Position numbers and translations under genes: made by a program. Shown piece after piece: positions 18,173 through 27,265 of a DNA stretch of 64,000 nucleotides (positions are counted from its first letter, which is position 1; each line of letters starts with the position of its first letter). The notes under the pieces were generated by a model. The model did not search any database. It saw only the letters and a program-made list of their open reading frames with translations, and had not been told where the DNA came from. The stretch is from contig NZ_JAFDVE010000004.1 in NCBI RefSeq assembly GCF_016888005.1, positions 1-64,000 on the forward strand, given 5' to 3'. The stretch is from Phycicoccus sp. CSK15P-2. Its GTDB lineage: Bacteria; Actinomycetota; Actinomycetes; Actinomycetales; Dermatophilaceae.

Positions 18173-19552
18173 TCAGCTCCGGTCGATCCGGCTCTGCACG
18201 TCCTGCTGGGCAGCCTTCAGCAGGCCGGCGATGTCGGCGTCCTCGTCCGTGAGGACGGCCTGGACGACCGGGTCCAGCGCAGCGTAGAGCTCCTGGGTCG
18301 CCACCGGCGGCTCGGACTCGAGCGGCTGGTCGAAGATCGAGGACGTGAACGGGGCGAACTGCTCGACCGGCACGTTGACGTAGTCCTCGATCCAGCCCTG
18401 CTGCTCGTCGTACGTTGCCTTGTCGAAGACGGGCAGCTGGGGGGCGCCGACCGGCTGGTCCGCCTCGGCGGTGGTCTTCGCGTCGGCGACGGCGGCCTCC
18501 CGGTCGGTCAGCTTGCCGAGGTAGTAGAAGTCGATCCACTCGACGGACGCGGCCTGCTGCGCCGGGTCGGCCTTGGCGCTGACGGCCGCAAGGGTGCCGC
18601 CACCGAGGACCGCGGCCCCCGAGCCCTCGAGCGGGAGGACGGTGACGCCGTAGTCGGCCGGCTCCATCGCGTTCTGGGTGACGAGGTTGCCGTAGTCGCC
18701 GCCGCCCGAGACGAACATGCCGATCTTCCCGGCGGCGAAGTCGGCGTGGCTCGTCGGCCAGTCGTAGAGGAAGTTGTCACCCATCGAGTCGTCCTGCCAG
18801 CGCATGTCCTTGAGCATCCGGAGGGCCTGGGCGTACTGGGGAGTGTCGATCGTCGCCGTCGTGGCATCGGCCGACACGGTCTCGGCTCGACCGCCGAGGG
18901 CGTAGGCGAGCGTCGTGAGGATCCAGCCTCCGGTGTTGTCCTTGGTCATCTCGGCGTAGCCGGCCTGACCGGTCCTTTCCGAGATCTGACGCGCCGCGCT
19001 GCGCACCTCGGCCCAGGTCGTGGGCGGCGTGTCGGGGTCGAGCCCGGCCTGCTCGAACAGGGCGCGGTTGTAGTGCAGCCCTTGGCCGTAGGCGGCGACC
19101 GGGACCGCCCACATCTGGCCGTCGGTCGACTGGCCGGCCTTGGCGATGTTCGGGTTGAACTCGCCGGCGTAGGGCAGCTTCCCGACGAGGTCGTGGATGT
19201 CGGCGATCTGCCGACGCTCGATGAGCCCTTGTCCGTCGGTGAACGGGATCGTGAAGACGTCGGGGAGGGTGCCGCCCGCGAGGTCCGCGGCGAAGGTCGT
19301 CCCCGACCAGGTGTACTCCTGCGACTCGACTGTGACGTTCGGGTGCTCGGCCTCGAACGCCGTCACTCGTGCGTCGAAGGCATCCTTGGCGCCCTGCTCC
19401 AGCCCGGCGTCGACGGCGACGGTGATGGTCACCGGCCCGTCGGAGGCCGGTGCGTCGGACGGGTCGGACCCGCCGGACGAGCAGGCGACGAGTGTGGATG
19501 CCGCGAGGGCTCCGGCGAGAGCGATGGTCGGGAACCTGCGGGGTGACGTCAT
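18173..19552 (-). CDS. Sugar ABC transporter substrate-binding lipoprotein
   Basis: Extracellular solute-binding protein family 1, 459 residues. A signal peptide with lipobox (STLVACSSGG, Cys about 24) is followed by an Asp/Ser linker. The family fold is visible in ITVAVDAGLEQGAKDAF, VTVESQEYTWSGTTFAADLAGG, the hinge region YAALGRAE-like segment and FPVFDKATYDEQ-like C-terminal part. GGAGAGGACA precedes the ATG. Linked to an alpha-glucosidase and LacI regulator, so an alpha-glucoside or maltodextrin is the probable ligand. Confidence 0.92.
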   Translation of the reverse strand: MTSPRRFPTIALAGALAASTLVACSSGGSDPSDAPASDGPVTITVAVDAGLEQGAKDAFDARVTAFEAEHPNVTVESQEYTWSGTTFAADLAGGTLPDVFTIPFTDGQGLIERRQIADIHDLVGKLPYAGEFNPNIAKAGQSTDGQMWAVPVAAYGQGLHYNRALFEQAGLDPDTPPTTWAEVRSAARQISERTGQAGYAEMTKDNTGGWILTTLAYALGGRAETVSADATTATIDTPQYAQALRMLKDMRWQDDSMGDNFLYDWPTSHADFAAGKIGMFVSGGGDYGNLVTQNAMEPADYGVTVLPLEGSGAAVLGGGTLAAVSAKADPAQQAASVEWIDFYYLGKLTDREAAVADAKTTAEADQPVGAPQLPVFDKATYDEQQGWIEDYVNVPVEQFAPFTSSIFDQPLESEPPVATQELYAALDPVVQAVLTDEDADIAGLLKAAQQDVQSRIDRS

Positions 19553-19663
19553 TGTCCTCTCCTTCGAGGCGGGCCGGCCGTGGGCTGCGCCGGCAAACGT
19601 GGTTCGGGTGGTCGTGGGCGATGGGTGTCCCGGCCTCGGGGGCGACGAGTCCGAGCGGTGCGC

Positions 19664-21388
19664 TCAGTGGCGGAGCCTGAGCCACGCGGTGGTGTCCGGT
19701 GGTAGCCGACCCCCCTCCATCGGTCTGCTGGTGACCCACACCCCGGTGTGCCGGGGCAGGTGTGCCGGGGAGGTGCCGAGGTTCGTCACGCAGACGAGGT
19801 CGGGCCCGCGGCGGAAGGCGATGACCTCGGGCTCGCTGCGGACCCACTCCAGGGCGCCGTCGCCGAGGTCCGGCAGGTCGCGCCGGAGTCGCAGGGCGTC
19901 GCGGTGCAGGCTGAGCATGGAGTCCGGGTCGTTCAGCTGGGCGTTCACGGTGTAGCGGCCCCAGTCGTCGGGCTGAGGTAGCCACGTCCGGCCGCCGGCC
20001 GCCCCGAACCCGTACGGTGGGATGTCGCCCGACCAGGGGATCGGCACCCGGCAGCCGTCCCGGCCGGGGTCGACCCCGCCGGAGCGGGCATACATGGGGT
20101 CCTGGAGGCGCTCGAGCGGGAGCTCCTCGACTTCGGGCAGTCCCAGCTCGTCGCCCTGGTAGAGGTAGTACGCCCCGGGCAGGGCCATGGCGAGGAGAGC
20201 GGCGGCACGGGCCCTCCGGGTGCCCAGTCCCAGGTCGGTCGGGGTGCCGAACCGCTTGGTGTCGAACGCGAACGCGGTGTCCGTGCGGCCGTACCGGGTC
20301 ACCGGGCGGGTCACGTCGTGGTTGCTCAGGACCCAGGTCGGGGGTGCCCCCACGACGGCGTGCGCGGAGATCGTCGACTCGATGGAGCGCCGCAGCCTGC
20401 GTGCGTCCCAGGGGGCGGTCATGAAGTCGAAGTTGAACGCCGAGTGCAGGATGTCCGGACGCAGGTATCGGACGAACCTGTCGACGTCGGCGAGCCAGAT
20501 CTCCCCGATGAGCACGCGGTCGCCGCCGTAGGAGTCGCCGATCCGGCGCCAGCCGCGGTAGATGTCCTGGAGCTCGTCGCGGTCGACGTAGGGGTGGGCC
20601 CCGGCGTCGGGGGTGCCGTCCGGAAGGTCGGGCAGGCGAGGGTCCTTCGCGAGGAGCGCGGCGGAGTCGATCCGGATACCGGCGACCCCACGGTCGAACC
20701 AGAAGCGCAGGATGTCCTGGTACTCGCGCCGCACGTCCGGGTGGTCCCAGTTCAGGTCAGGTTGCCCGGGGGCGAAAAGGTGCAGGTACCACTGCTCGGG
20801 TGTGCCCTCGGGGGACGTGAGGCGGGTCCACGCCCCGCCGCCGAAGTTCGAGGTCCAGCCGTTGGGTGGTTGCTCGCCGCGCGGTCCACGCCCGTCGCGG
20901 AACCAGAACCGGTCGCGCTCGGGGGAGCCGGGCCCGGCCGCGACTGCGGCGCGGAACCAGGCGTGCTCGCTCGACACGTGGTTCGGGACGACGTCGATGA
21001 TGGTGCGGATGCCCATGGCGAAGGCGTCGGCGATGAGGCCCTCGGCCTCGGCGAGGTCACCGAACGCCGGGTCGATCGCGCGGTAGTCGGCGACGTCGTA
21101 GCCTCCGTCGGCCATCGGGGAGGGGTACCAGGGGGTGAGCCAGATCGCGTCGACGCCCAGGTCGGCGAGGTAACCGAGCCGGGAACGGACACCCGCGAGG
21201 TCGCCGCTGCCGTCACCGTCCGCGTCGGCGAAGCTGCGCGGGTAGACCTGGTAGATCGTCGCGCCGCGCCACCAGTCGGCGGAGACCGCGGCGTCCCCGC
21301 CCCCGGGGGAGGGGACGGTCTGGCGGGTCAGCTCCTCGAAACGCACCGGCGGCGCCCTTTCGTCGACGTCACCGGCGGCGGTGCCCAT
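19664..21388 (-). CDS. GH13 alpha-glucosidase (oligo-alpha-glucosidase type)
   Basis: Cytoplasmic glycoside hydrolase cleaving terminal alpha-glucosidic bonds of imported oligosaccharides; about 574 residues, no signal peptide. GH13 conserved regions appear in order: WWRGATIYQVYPRSFADADGDG, DVVPNHVS, the nucleophile Asp in GIRIDSAALL, acid/base Glu in LIGEIWL, and the third acid in VLSNHDVTRP. The C-terminal beta domain ends TAWLRLRH. The ATG at 21388 lacks a good ribosome site, so a start nearer the WWRG motif is possible; an open frame continues upstream into the lacI gene but has no homology there. Confidence 0.9.
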   Translation of the reverse strand: MGTAAGDVDERAPPVRFEELTRQTVPSPGGGDAAVSADWWRGATIYQVYPRSFADADGDGSGDLAGVRSRLGYLADLGVDAIWLTPWYPSPMADGGYDVADYRAIDPAFGDLAEAEGLIADAFAMGIRTIIDVVPNHVSSEHAWFRAAVAAGPGSPERDRFWFRDGRGPRGEQPPNGWTSNFGGGAWTRLTSPEGTPEQWYLHLFAPGQPDLNWDHPDVRREYQDILRFWFDRGVAGIRIDSAALLAKDPRLPDLPDGTPDAGAHPYVDRDELQDIYRGWRRIGDSYGGDRVLIGEIWLADVDRFVRYLRPDILHSAFNFDFMTAPWDARRLRRSIESTISAHAVVGAPPTWVLSNHDVTRPVTRYGRTDTAFAFDTKRFGTPTDLGLGTRRARAAALLAMALPGAYYLYQGDELGLPEVEELPLERLQDPMYARSGGVDPGRDGCRVPIPWSGDIPPYGFGAAGGRTWLPQPDDWGRYTVNAQLNDPDSMLSLHRDALRLRRDLPDLGDGALEWVRSEPEVIAFRRGPDLVCVTNLGTSPAHLPRHTGVWVTSRPMEGGRLPPDTTAWLRLRH

Positions 21389-21406
21389 GACGACGACGAC
21401 GTTAGA

Positions 21407-21435
21407 GATCAGCGATAGCTGATCGCAAGAACTTG
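21407..21435 (-). promoter_or_regulatory. Operator candidates before the alpha-glucosidase gene
   Basis: An AT-richer 73-nt gap holds an inverted repeat GATCAGC (21407-21413) with GCTGATC (21418-21424), immediately followed by CAAGAACTTG (21426-21435). A near copy, CAAGGACTTC with the same preceding TCG, lies at 22484-22493 before the lacI gene. Sharing between the two promoters of one locus makes it a candidate LacI-family site. Confidence 0.45.
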
Positions 21436-21461
21436 ACAGGTGTAAGTCTGTTTCATGACTT

Positions 21462-22466
21462 TCATGGGCGCGGCGCGGTGGACCGGCGCACGACGAGCTC
21501 CGGCTCGTAGAGCAGCTCGTCCGTCGCGGTATGGGTCCCGGCCATCCGGGCGACGAGTGTGGTGACGGCCGCCCGCCCCATCGCCTCGATGGGCTGCCGG
21601 ATGGTCGTGAGGGGAGGGTCCACCGCGGCCATGAACGCCGAGTCGTCGTACCCGACGACCGAGATGTCGCGGGGAACCTCGAGCCCGGCGCGGCGGGCGG
21701 CGCGGATGGCGCCCAGGGCCAGGGGGTCGCTGGCGCACAGGATGCCGGTGGCCCCGTTGGCGATGGCACGGGCTGCTGCGGCCTGGCCGCTCTGCTGGGT
21801 GAAGTCGCTGTACTCGACGAGCAGGTCGTCGACGGGGACGTGGCGTGCGGCGCCCCATCGGCGGGCCGCGGCCAGCTTGCGCCGCGTGGGGATGTGCTGC
21901 TCTGCGCCCAGGACGAAGCCGATCCGCTTGTGGCCCAACGAGATCAGGTGCTCCATGGCCTGCTCGGCGGCGACGTCGTCGTCGCACACGACGCGGGCGA
22001 ACGGCAGGCCCTCGATCGAGGCGTTGAGCGTCACCACGGGCAGCCGGCGCCGGGTGAGCCGGGCATAGTGCTCGTGTGGCATGTCGGCCATGGCGTAGTC
22101 ACCCCCGGCGAAGATGACACCGGCTACCTGCTGCTCGAGCAGCAGGTCGATGTAGTCGGACTCGGTGACCCCGCCCAACGTCTGGGTGCACAGGACCGGG
22201 GTGAGGCCGTGCTGGGCCAGATGTGAGCCGATGACGTCCGCGAGGGCCGGGAAGATGGGGTTCTGGAGCTCCGGGAGCACCAGACCGACCAGGCGTGCCC
22301 GCTCGCCTCGCAGCTTGCTCGGCCGCTCGTACCCGAGGACGTCGAGGGCGGACAGGACGGCGCTGCGGGTCTCGTCGGCCACCCCGGGCTTGCCGTTGAG
22401 CACTCGGCTCACCGTGGCCTCGCTGACCCCTGCGCGGGCGGCCACATCGGCGAGTCGTCGCGTCAT
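21462..22466 (-). CDS. LacI-family transcriptional repressor
   Basis: Sugar-responsive repressor of the downstream transport operon, 334 residues. The N-terminal helix-turn-helix reads RLADVAARAGVSEATVSRVLNG, followed by the hinge helix (DVLGYERP), and a periplasmic-binding-protein-like domain (LVGLVLPELQNPIFP, GVIFAGGDY, GHKRIGFVLG, ISVVGYDDSAF). The ATG just before TRRLADV is chosen; an in-frame extension upstream to 22517 adds residues not typical of the family. First gene of the operon running down to 16249. Confidence 0.93.
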   Translation of the reverse strand: MTRRLADVAARAGVSEATVSRVLNGKPGVADETRSAVLSALDVLGYERPSKLRGERARLVGLVLPELQNPIFPALADVIGSHLAQHGLTPVLCTQTLGGVTESDYIDLLLEQQVAGVIFAGGDYAMADMPHEHYARLTRRRLPVVTLNASIEGLPFARVVCDDDVAAEQAMEHLISLGHKRIGFVLGAEQHIPTRRKLAAARRWGAARHVPVDDLLVEYSDFTQQSGQAAAARAIANGATGILCASDPLALGAIRAARRAGLEVPRDISVVGYDDSAFMAAVDPPLTTIRQPIEAMGRAAVTTLVARMAGTHTATDELLYEPELVVRRSTAPRP

Positions 22467-22483
22467 CCCGGTGAATGTACTCG

Positions 22484-22517
22484 CAAGGACTTCCAGGATC
22501 GGCCAGATCTTGCGCAA
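22484..22517 (-). promoter_or_regulatory. Probable operator region upstream of lacI gene
   Basis: Contains CAAGGACTTC (22484-22493), similar to the site before the alpha-glucosidase gene, and the perfect palindrome TTGCGCAA (22510-22517). LacI-family operators commonly have a central CG palindrome, so autoregulation is likely. Confidence 0.5.
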
Positions 22518-22587
22518 ACGAGGTTGTCTTCGTCCACCCGCGCGATCCCGGTCGCCCGGGGTCCTGTGCCCTGACCGCGAGCGGAGG

Positions 22588-24951
22588 TCACCTGGCCACG
22601 TATGCGGCCAGGTGCTGCCCGGTCAGGGTCGTGGCGTCCGCCACGAGGTCGGCGGGGGTGCCCTCGAAGACCACCCGGCCGCCGTCGTGTCCTGCGCCCG
22701 GGCCGAGGTCGACGACCCAGTCGGCGTGCGCCATGACGGCCTGGTGGTGCTCGATGACGACGACGGACCGCCCGGAGTCGACGAGCCGGTCCAGCAGCGC
22801 CAGCAGGTTCTCGACGTCGGCGAGGTGCAGCCCGGTCGTCGGCTCGTCGAGGACGTAGACCTCGCCGTCGCCGGCCATCTGCACGGCCAGCTTGAGCCGC
22901 TGCCGCTCGCCGCCGGACAGCGTCGTCAGCGGCTGGCCGAGGGTCAGGTACCCGAGGCCGACGTCCACGAGCCGGTCCAGGACCGCCCGGGCCGGGGGGA
23001 CCCTCGACTCCCCGTCGGCGAAGAACTCCGCGGCCTCGGCCATCGACATGTCGAGGACCTCGGCGATGGTCCGCCCGCCCAGGCGGTACTCGAGGACGGC
23101 GGCCCGGAAGCGCCGGCCCTCGCACTCCTCGCACGGCGACTCGACGGTGGCCATCACCCCGAGCTCGGTGAAGATCACCCCGGCGCCGTTGCACGTCGGG
23201 CACGCACCCTCGGAGTTCGAGCTGAACAGGGCCGGCTTGACCCCGTTCGCCTTGGCGAACGCCTTGCGGACCGGCTCCAGCAGCCCGGTGTACGTCGCGG
23301 GGTTGCTGCGGCGGGAGCCCTTGATGGCGCCCTGGTCGATGACGACGACCCCGTCCCGCCCGGCCACGGAGCCGTGGACCAGCGAGCTCTTGCCCGACCC
23401 GGCCACCCCGGTGACGACGGTGAGCACCCCGAGGGGCAGGTCGACGTCGACGTTCCGGAGGTTGTGGGCGCTGGCCCCGCGGACCTCGAGCACCCCGGTC
23501 GGTCTCCTGACCTCCGGCTTGAGCCGCGCCCGGTCCCCGAGGTGGCGGCCGGTCAGCGTGTCCGCGGTGTGCAGCTGCTCGACCGTGCCCTCGAAGACGA
23601 CCTCGCCACCGGCACCGCCCGCCCCCGGGCCGAGGTCGACGACGTGGTCGGCGATGGCGATGGCCTCCGGCTTGTGCTCGACGACGAGGACCGTGTTGCC
23701 CTTGTCGCGCAGGCGCAGCAGCAGGTCGTTCATCCGGGCGATGTCGTGCGGGTGCAGCCCGATGGTCGGCTCGTCGAACACGTACGTGACGTCGGTGAGC
23801 GAGGACCCGAGGTGGCGGATCATCTTCGTGCGCTGCGCCTCCCCGCCCGAGAGCGTGCCGGACGGACGGTCCAGCGACAGGTACCCGAGGCCGATCTCGG
23901 TGAAGGAGTCGAGCAGGTGCCGCAGCCCGGCGAGCAACGGCGCCACCGACGGTTCGTCCAGGGCCCGGACCCATTCGGCGAGGTCGCTGATCTGCATCGC
24001 GCACAGCTCGGCGATGTTCCGCCCCGCGACGCGCGAGGAGCGTGCCTGCGCGGTGAGGCGGGTGCCGTCGCACGCGGGGCAGGGCTGGAAGGTGACGGCC
24101 CGCTCGACGAACCGGCGGACGTGCGGCTGCATGGCCTCGGGGTCCTTGGACAGCATCGACTTCCGGATCTTGGGGACGATGCCCTCGAACGTGAGGTTCA
24201 CCCCCTCGACCCGGATCTTCGTCGGTGGCGCGAAGAGCATCGTGTCCAGCTGCTCGTCGGTGAAGGTCTCGATCGCCGCGTCCATGGGCAGGCCCATGCC
24301 CTCGAACAGCCGGCCGTACCAGCCGTCCATCGAGTAACCGGGCACGGTGAGCGCGCCGTCGCGCAGGGACCTCGACGCGTCGTACAGCGCGGACCGGTCG
24401 ATGTCGCTGACCTGGCCCATCCCCTCGCAGCGCGGGCACATCCCGCCCAGGTAGACCTCGTCGGCCACCTCGGTGGTCTGCCCCGTCGACGTCGTGCGGG
24501 TGCCGCTCGTCCGGCTCGTCGGGATGTTGAACGAGAAGGCGTTGGGCGAGCCGACGTGCGGGTCGCCGAGCCGGCTGAACAGGATGCGCAGCATCGCGTT
24601 CGCGTCGGTGGCGGTCCCGACGGTCGAGCGCGGGTTCGCCCCCATCCGTTCCTGGTCGACGATGATCGCGGTCGTCAGCCCCTCCAGCCGGTCGACGTCC
24701 GGGCGGGCGAGGCTCGGCATGAAGCCCTGCACGAACGCGCTGTAGGTCTCGTTGATCATCCGCTGGGACTCGGCGGCGATGGTCGCGAAGACCAGGGAGC
24801 TCTTGCCGGAGCCGGAGACCCCGGTGAACACCGTGAGCCGGCGCTTGGGCAGGTCGATGCTGACGTCCCGGAGGTTGTTCTCGCGGGCCCCCTCGACCCG
24901 GATGACGTCGTGGCCGTCGGCGGGGTGCGGGGTCGGGCCGGTGCCGGTCAT
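22588..24951 (-). CDS. UvrA-like ABC ATPase (UvrA2/DrrC type)
   Basis: Excinuclease UvrA paralog, 787 residues against about 950 for UvrA itself. It has two ATPase halves: Walker A GVSGSGKSSLVF (residues about 40-52) and GVAGSGKSSLVHG in the second half; ABC signatures TLSGGEAQRTKM and TLSGGERQRLKL; and Walker B-type VFDEPTIGLH and VLDEPTTGLH. Zinc-type Cys pairs are seen in CPRCEGMG, CPACDGTR, CPTCNGAG and CEECEGRR. The shorter length fits the UvrA2/DrrC class, linked to drug self-resistance or damage tolerance. Its ATG overlaps the stop of the aldose epimerase gene, an unusual partner. A hairpin (22589-22597 with 22606-22614) covers the stop codon. Confidence 0.9.
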   Translation of the reverse strand: MTGTGPTPHPADGHDVIRVEGARENNLRDVSIDLPKRRLTVFTGVSGSGKSSLVFATIAAESQRMINETYSAFVQGFMPSLARPDVDRLEGLTTAIIVDQERMGANPRSTVGTATDANAMLRILFSRLGDPHVGSPNAFSFNIPTSRTSGTRTTSTGQTTEVADEVYLGGMCPRCEGMGQVSDIDRSALYDASRSLRDGALTVPGYSMDGWYGRLFEGMGLPMDAAIETFTDEQLDTMLFAPPTKIRVEGVNLTFEGIVPKIRKSMLSKDPEAMQPHVRRFVERAVTFQPCPACDGTRLTAQARSSRVAGRNIAELCAMQISDLAEWVRALDEPSVAPLLAGLRHLLDSFTEIGLGYLSLDRPSGTLSGGEAQRTKMIRHLGSSLTDVTYVFDEPTIGLHPHDIARMNDLLLRLRDKGNTVLVVEHKPEAIAIADHVVDLGPGAGGAGGEVVFEGTVEQLHTADTLTGRHLGDRARLKPEVRRPTGVLEVRGASAHNLRNVDVDLPLGVLTVVTGVAGSGKSSLVHGSVAGRDGVVVIDQGAIKGSRRSNPATYTGLLEPVRKAFAKANGVKPALFSSNSEGACPTCNGAGVIFTELGVMATVESPCEECEGRRFRAAVLEYRLGGRTIAEVLDMSMAEAAEFFADGESRVPPARAVLDRLVDVGLGYLTLGQPLTTLSGGERQRLKLAVQMAGDGEVYVLDEPTTGLHLADVENLLALLDRLVDSGRSVVVIEHHQAVMAHADWVVDLGPGAGHDGGRVVFEGTPADLVADATTLTGQHLAAYVAR

Positions 24952-25958
24952 CGGTGCGCTCCGGTGGAGGTGAAGTGCCAGGTGGTCGTCGTGACGAGCT
25001 CCTCCCCGGGCCGCAGGACCGAGCAGGGGAAGTGCGGATGGTTGGGGGCGTCCGGGAAGCCCTGGGTCTCGAGGGCGACACCGGCGTTGCGCAGAAGCGG
25101 ACGGCCGGACAGCCCGGTGGCCGACCCGTCGAAGTGGGCTCCGGTGTAGACCTGCAGGCCGGGGCGGTCGGTGTGCACCTCGAGGGTGCGCCCCGTGGCG
25201 CCGACGAGGCGGGCGGCCCGGCGCATCCCCGTGCCGTCGAGCACGAGGTTGTGGTCGAGGCCCTCCCCGTGCTCGAGCTGCTCGCAGGGCTCGGCGAGGA
25301 CGTCTCGCAGCCGGCGGGGTGAGCGTAGGTCGAACGGCGTGCCGTCCACCGGTGCGACCTCCCCGGTGGGGACGAGGTCGGGGCGCGTGGGGGTGTAGGC
25401 GGACGCCGCGACCTCGAGCGTGTGGTCGAGGACGCCCCCGGTGGAGCCACCGTCGAGGTCGAAGTACGCGTGGTTGGTCAGCCCGGCGACGGTGGGTGCG
25501 GTGGCCGTCGCGGAGTACCGGATGGTGACGACCGGCCCGTCGAGCGCGTAGGTCGCGTGGGCGGTGAGCTCGCCCGGGAAGCCCTGGTCGCCGTCCGGGC
25601 TGACGAGCGAGAACGTGACCGAGGTGTCCGAGGCGTCCTCGACCGTCCAACGGCGGGTGTCGAAGCCCGCCGGTCCGCCGTGCAGCGCGTTGCCGCGGTC
25701 GTTGCCGGGCACCGTGTACTCGCGGCCGTCGAGGGTGAACCGTCCGCCGTCGATCCGGTTGGGGACGCGCCCGACGCTCGCCCCGAGGTAGCCACCCCCC
25801 GTGACGTAGGTGAGCGGGTCGGCGTGGCCGAGGACGGCGTCGGTGGTCGTGCCGTCGGTGTCGCGCAGGACGAGCCGACGCACCGCGGCGCCGGCGTCGA
25901 GGAGCTCGAGCTCGATGTCGTCCGATCGCAGGACGAGGCGGGTGGGGGTGTCGGTCAT
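24948..25958 (-). CDS. galM: Aldose 1-epimerase (mutarotase)
   Basis: Interconverts alpha and beta anomers of aldoses, 336 residues. Family landmarks are VGRVPNRIDGGRFTLDG, GNALHGGPAGFD with the first catalytic His, TNHAYFDLDG with the second, and the Glu near VALETQGFPDAPNHPHFP. ATGA overlaps join it to the ROK gene upstream and the UvrA-like gene downstream. Next to xylA, the likely substrate is xylose or glucose. Confidence 0.92.
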   Translation of the reverse strand: MTDTPTRLVLRSDDIELELLDAGAAVRRLVLRDTDGTTTDAVLGHADPLTYVTGGGYLGASVGRVPNRIDGGRFTLDGREYTVPGNDRGNALHGGPAGFDTRRWTVEDASDTSVTFSLVSPDGDQGFPGELTAHATYALDGPVVTIRYSATATAPTVAGLTNHAYFDLDGGSTGGVLDHTLEVAASAYTPTRPDLVPTGEVAPVDGTPFDLRSPRRLRDVLAEPCEQLEHGEGLDHNLVLDGTGMRRAARLVGATGRTLEVHTDRPGLQVYTGAHFDGSATGLSGRPLLRNAGVALETQGFPDAPNHPHFPCSVLRPGEELVTTTTWHFTSTGAHR

Positions 25959-27199
25959 CGGGCCTCCCGGCTGGTGACGGGGCCCGTGAGCCACGGGCGG
26001 GGGTCGGTGACGAGCCGGTGCAGCTCGGTGTAGGCGGCGCCGAGGGCGGCGGTCGCGTGGGCGGGGGCGACCTCGACCCGCGGCGCGACCCACCCCGCCG
26101 ACAGGACGCGCCGCGCCAGGGTGTCCTCGAGGACGGGCCGGACGAGCTCGCCGATCTCGCGCAGGTGTCCGCCGAGGACGATGACCGGCACGTCGAGGAC
26201 GTTGACGACCACCGCGAGGGCGACCCCGAGGGCGGTGCCGGCGCGCTCGACGGCAGCGATCGCGGCGGGCTCGCCGGAACGGGCCGCCGCGGCGATGGCG
26301 GAGGTCCCGGCCGACGGGTCGAGCCCGGCGGCTGACGCCAGCGCCCGCGACCCGGCGTACTGCTCGAGGCACCCCGTGGAGCCGCACGCGCACGGTGGGC
26401 CGTCCGGGTCGACGGTCACGTGCCCGACCTCACCGGCCCAGCCGTGGCGTCCGGTGAGCGGGTGCCCGTCGAGCACGATGGACCCGCCGATGCCCGTGGC
26501 GCCGGAGAGGTACAGGAAGTCGGGGTGGGCCCCGGGCCGTCCGGGTGCGGTGGAGGAGACGGTGACAGCGGCGAGGTCGGCCTCGTTGCCGACGGTCGGG
26601 GGTCCGGTCCCGGCCGGCGGCGGGAAGAGGGCGGCCACGGCGACGTCCGACCAGCCGAGGTTCGGCGCGCGCAGGAGCATCCCGCCCTCGGCGACGAGGC
26701 CGGGCACGGCGAGGCCCGTGCCGACGACCACCGTCCCGGACGGGAGGTCGGAGAGCACGTGCTCGGCCAGCGCCCCGAGCCGGGCGAGGACCGGTTCGGC
26801 GTCGGAGCCGCGCAGGTCGTCCTCGACCCGACGCCGCGCTCTGACGGTTCCGGCGAGGTCGACGACGACCGCGGTGAGGTGAGACACCTCGACCTGGAGC
26901 CCGAGCGCCACGTGCCGGGTCCCCGGCTGCAGCGGGATGCCGGGGCGCCCCGGGCGGCGCGGGCGCTCGGCGTCGGGCGCCGCCTCGACGAGGACGCCGT
27001 GCGCGACGAGCTCGTCGACGAGCCGGGTGGCCGTGGCGCGGGTGGTGGAGGTGGCGGCCGCGAGGTCGGCGCGGGTGGGGGGTTCCTCCTGGGCCAGTGC
27101 GGCGGCGAGGACGCGTGAGAGGTTGACGGCGCGGACCGAGCCGGTGTCCACCGCGGGTCGCGGGGCACGGTGACCGTCCGGTCCGGGTGCGCGCGTCAC
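25955..27199 (-). CDS. ROK-family transcriptional repressor (XylR-like)
   Basis: Sugar-sensing repressor, 414 residues from a GTG. An N-terminal winged helix-turn-helix ([20 protein letters not shown], then [14 protein letters not shown]) precedes a ROK sugar-binding domain with [10 protein letters not shown], the Asp-type loop [18 protein letters not shown], and the zinc motif [22 protein letters not shown] (His plus three Cys). It is divergent from xylA with a 66-nt gap, the classic XylR arrangement, so xylA and its own operon are probable targets. Confidence 0.92.
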   Translation of the reverse strand: MTRAPGPDGHRAPRPAVDTGSVRAVNLSRVLAAALAQEEPPTRADLAAATSTTRATATRLVDELVAHGVLVEAAPDAERPRRPGRPGIPLQPGTRHVALGLQVEVSHLTAVVVDLAGTVRARRRVEDDLRGSDAEPVLARLGALAEHVLSDLPSGTVVVGTGLAVPGLVAEGGMLLRAPNLGWSDVAVAALFPPPAGTGPPTVGNEADLAAVTVSSTAPGRPGAHPDFLYLSGATGIGGSIVLDGHPLTGRHGWAGEVGHVTVDPDGPPCACGSTGCLEQYAGSRALASAAGLDPSAGTSAIAAAARSGEPAAIAAVERAGTALGVALAVVVNVLDVPVIVLGGHLREIGELVRPVLEDTLARRVLSAGWVAPRVEVAPAHATAALGAAYTELHRLVTDPRPWLTGPVTSREAR

Positions 27200-27202
27200 C
27201 CC

Positions 27203-27256
27203 TTGACCGTACCGTGGGCGAGTCATAAGTTTTGGGTCGAAACAAACTCTGAGGAG
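27203..27256 (+). promoter_or_regulatory. xylA promoter with ROK operator and ribosome site
   Basis: A -35-like TTGACC (27203-27208), a -10-like ATAAGT (27225-27230, 16-nt spacing), and an inverted repeat GTTT (27229-27232) with AAAC (27240-27243) that overlaps the presumed transcription start. GAGGAG at 27251-27256 is 9 nt before the ATG at 27266. T-rich/A-rich half sites of this shape are typical of ROK repressors. Confidence 0.55.
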
Positions 27257-27265
27257 ATGGTTCCC

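Noticed and set aside
19664..21769. Longer alpha-glucosidase start giving 701 residues
   Set aside because: The extra 127 residues overlap the lacI gene in another frame and have no GH13 homology.
22165..25149. 994-residue plus-strand ORF opposite the UvrA-like gene
   Set aside because: Open only because of high GC; the opposite strand has Walker, signature and zinc motifs.
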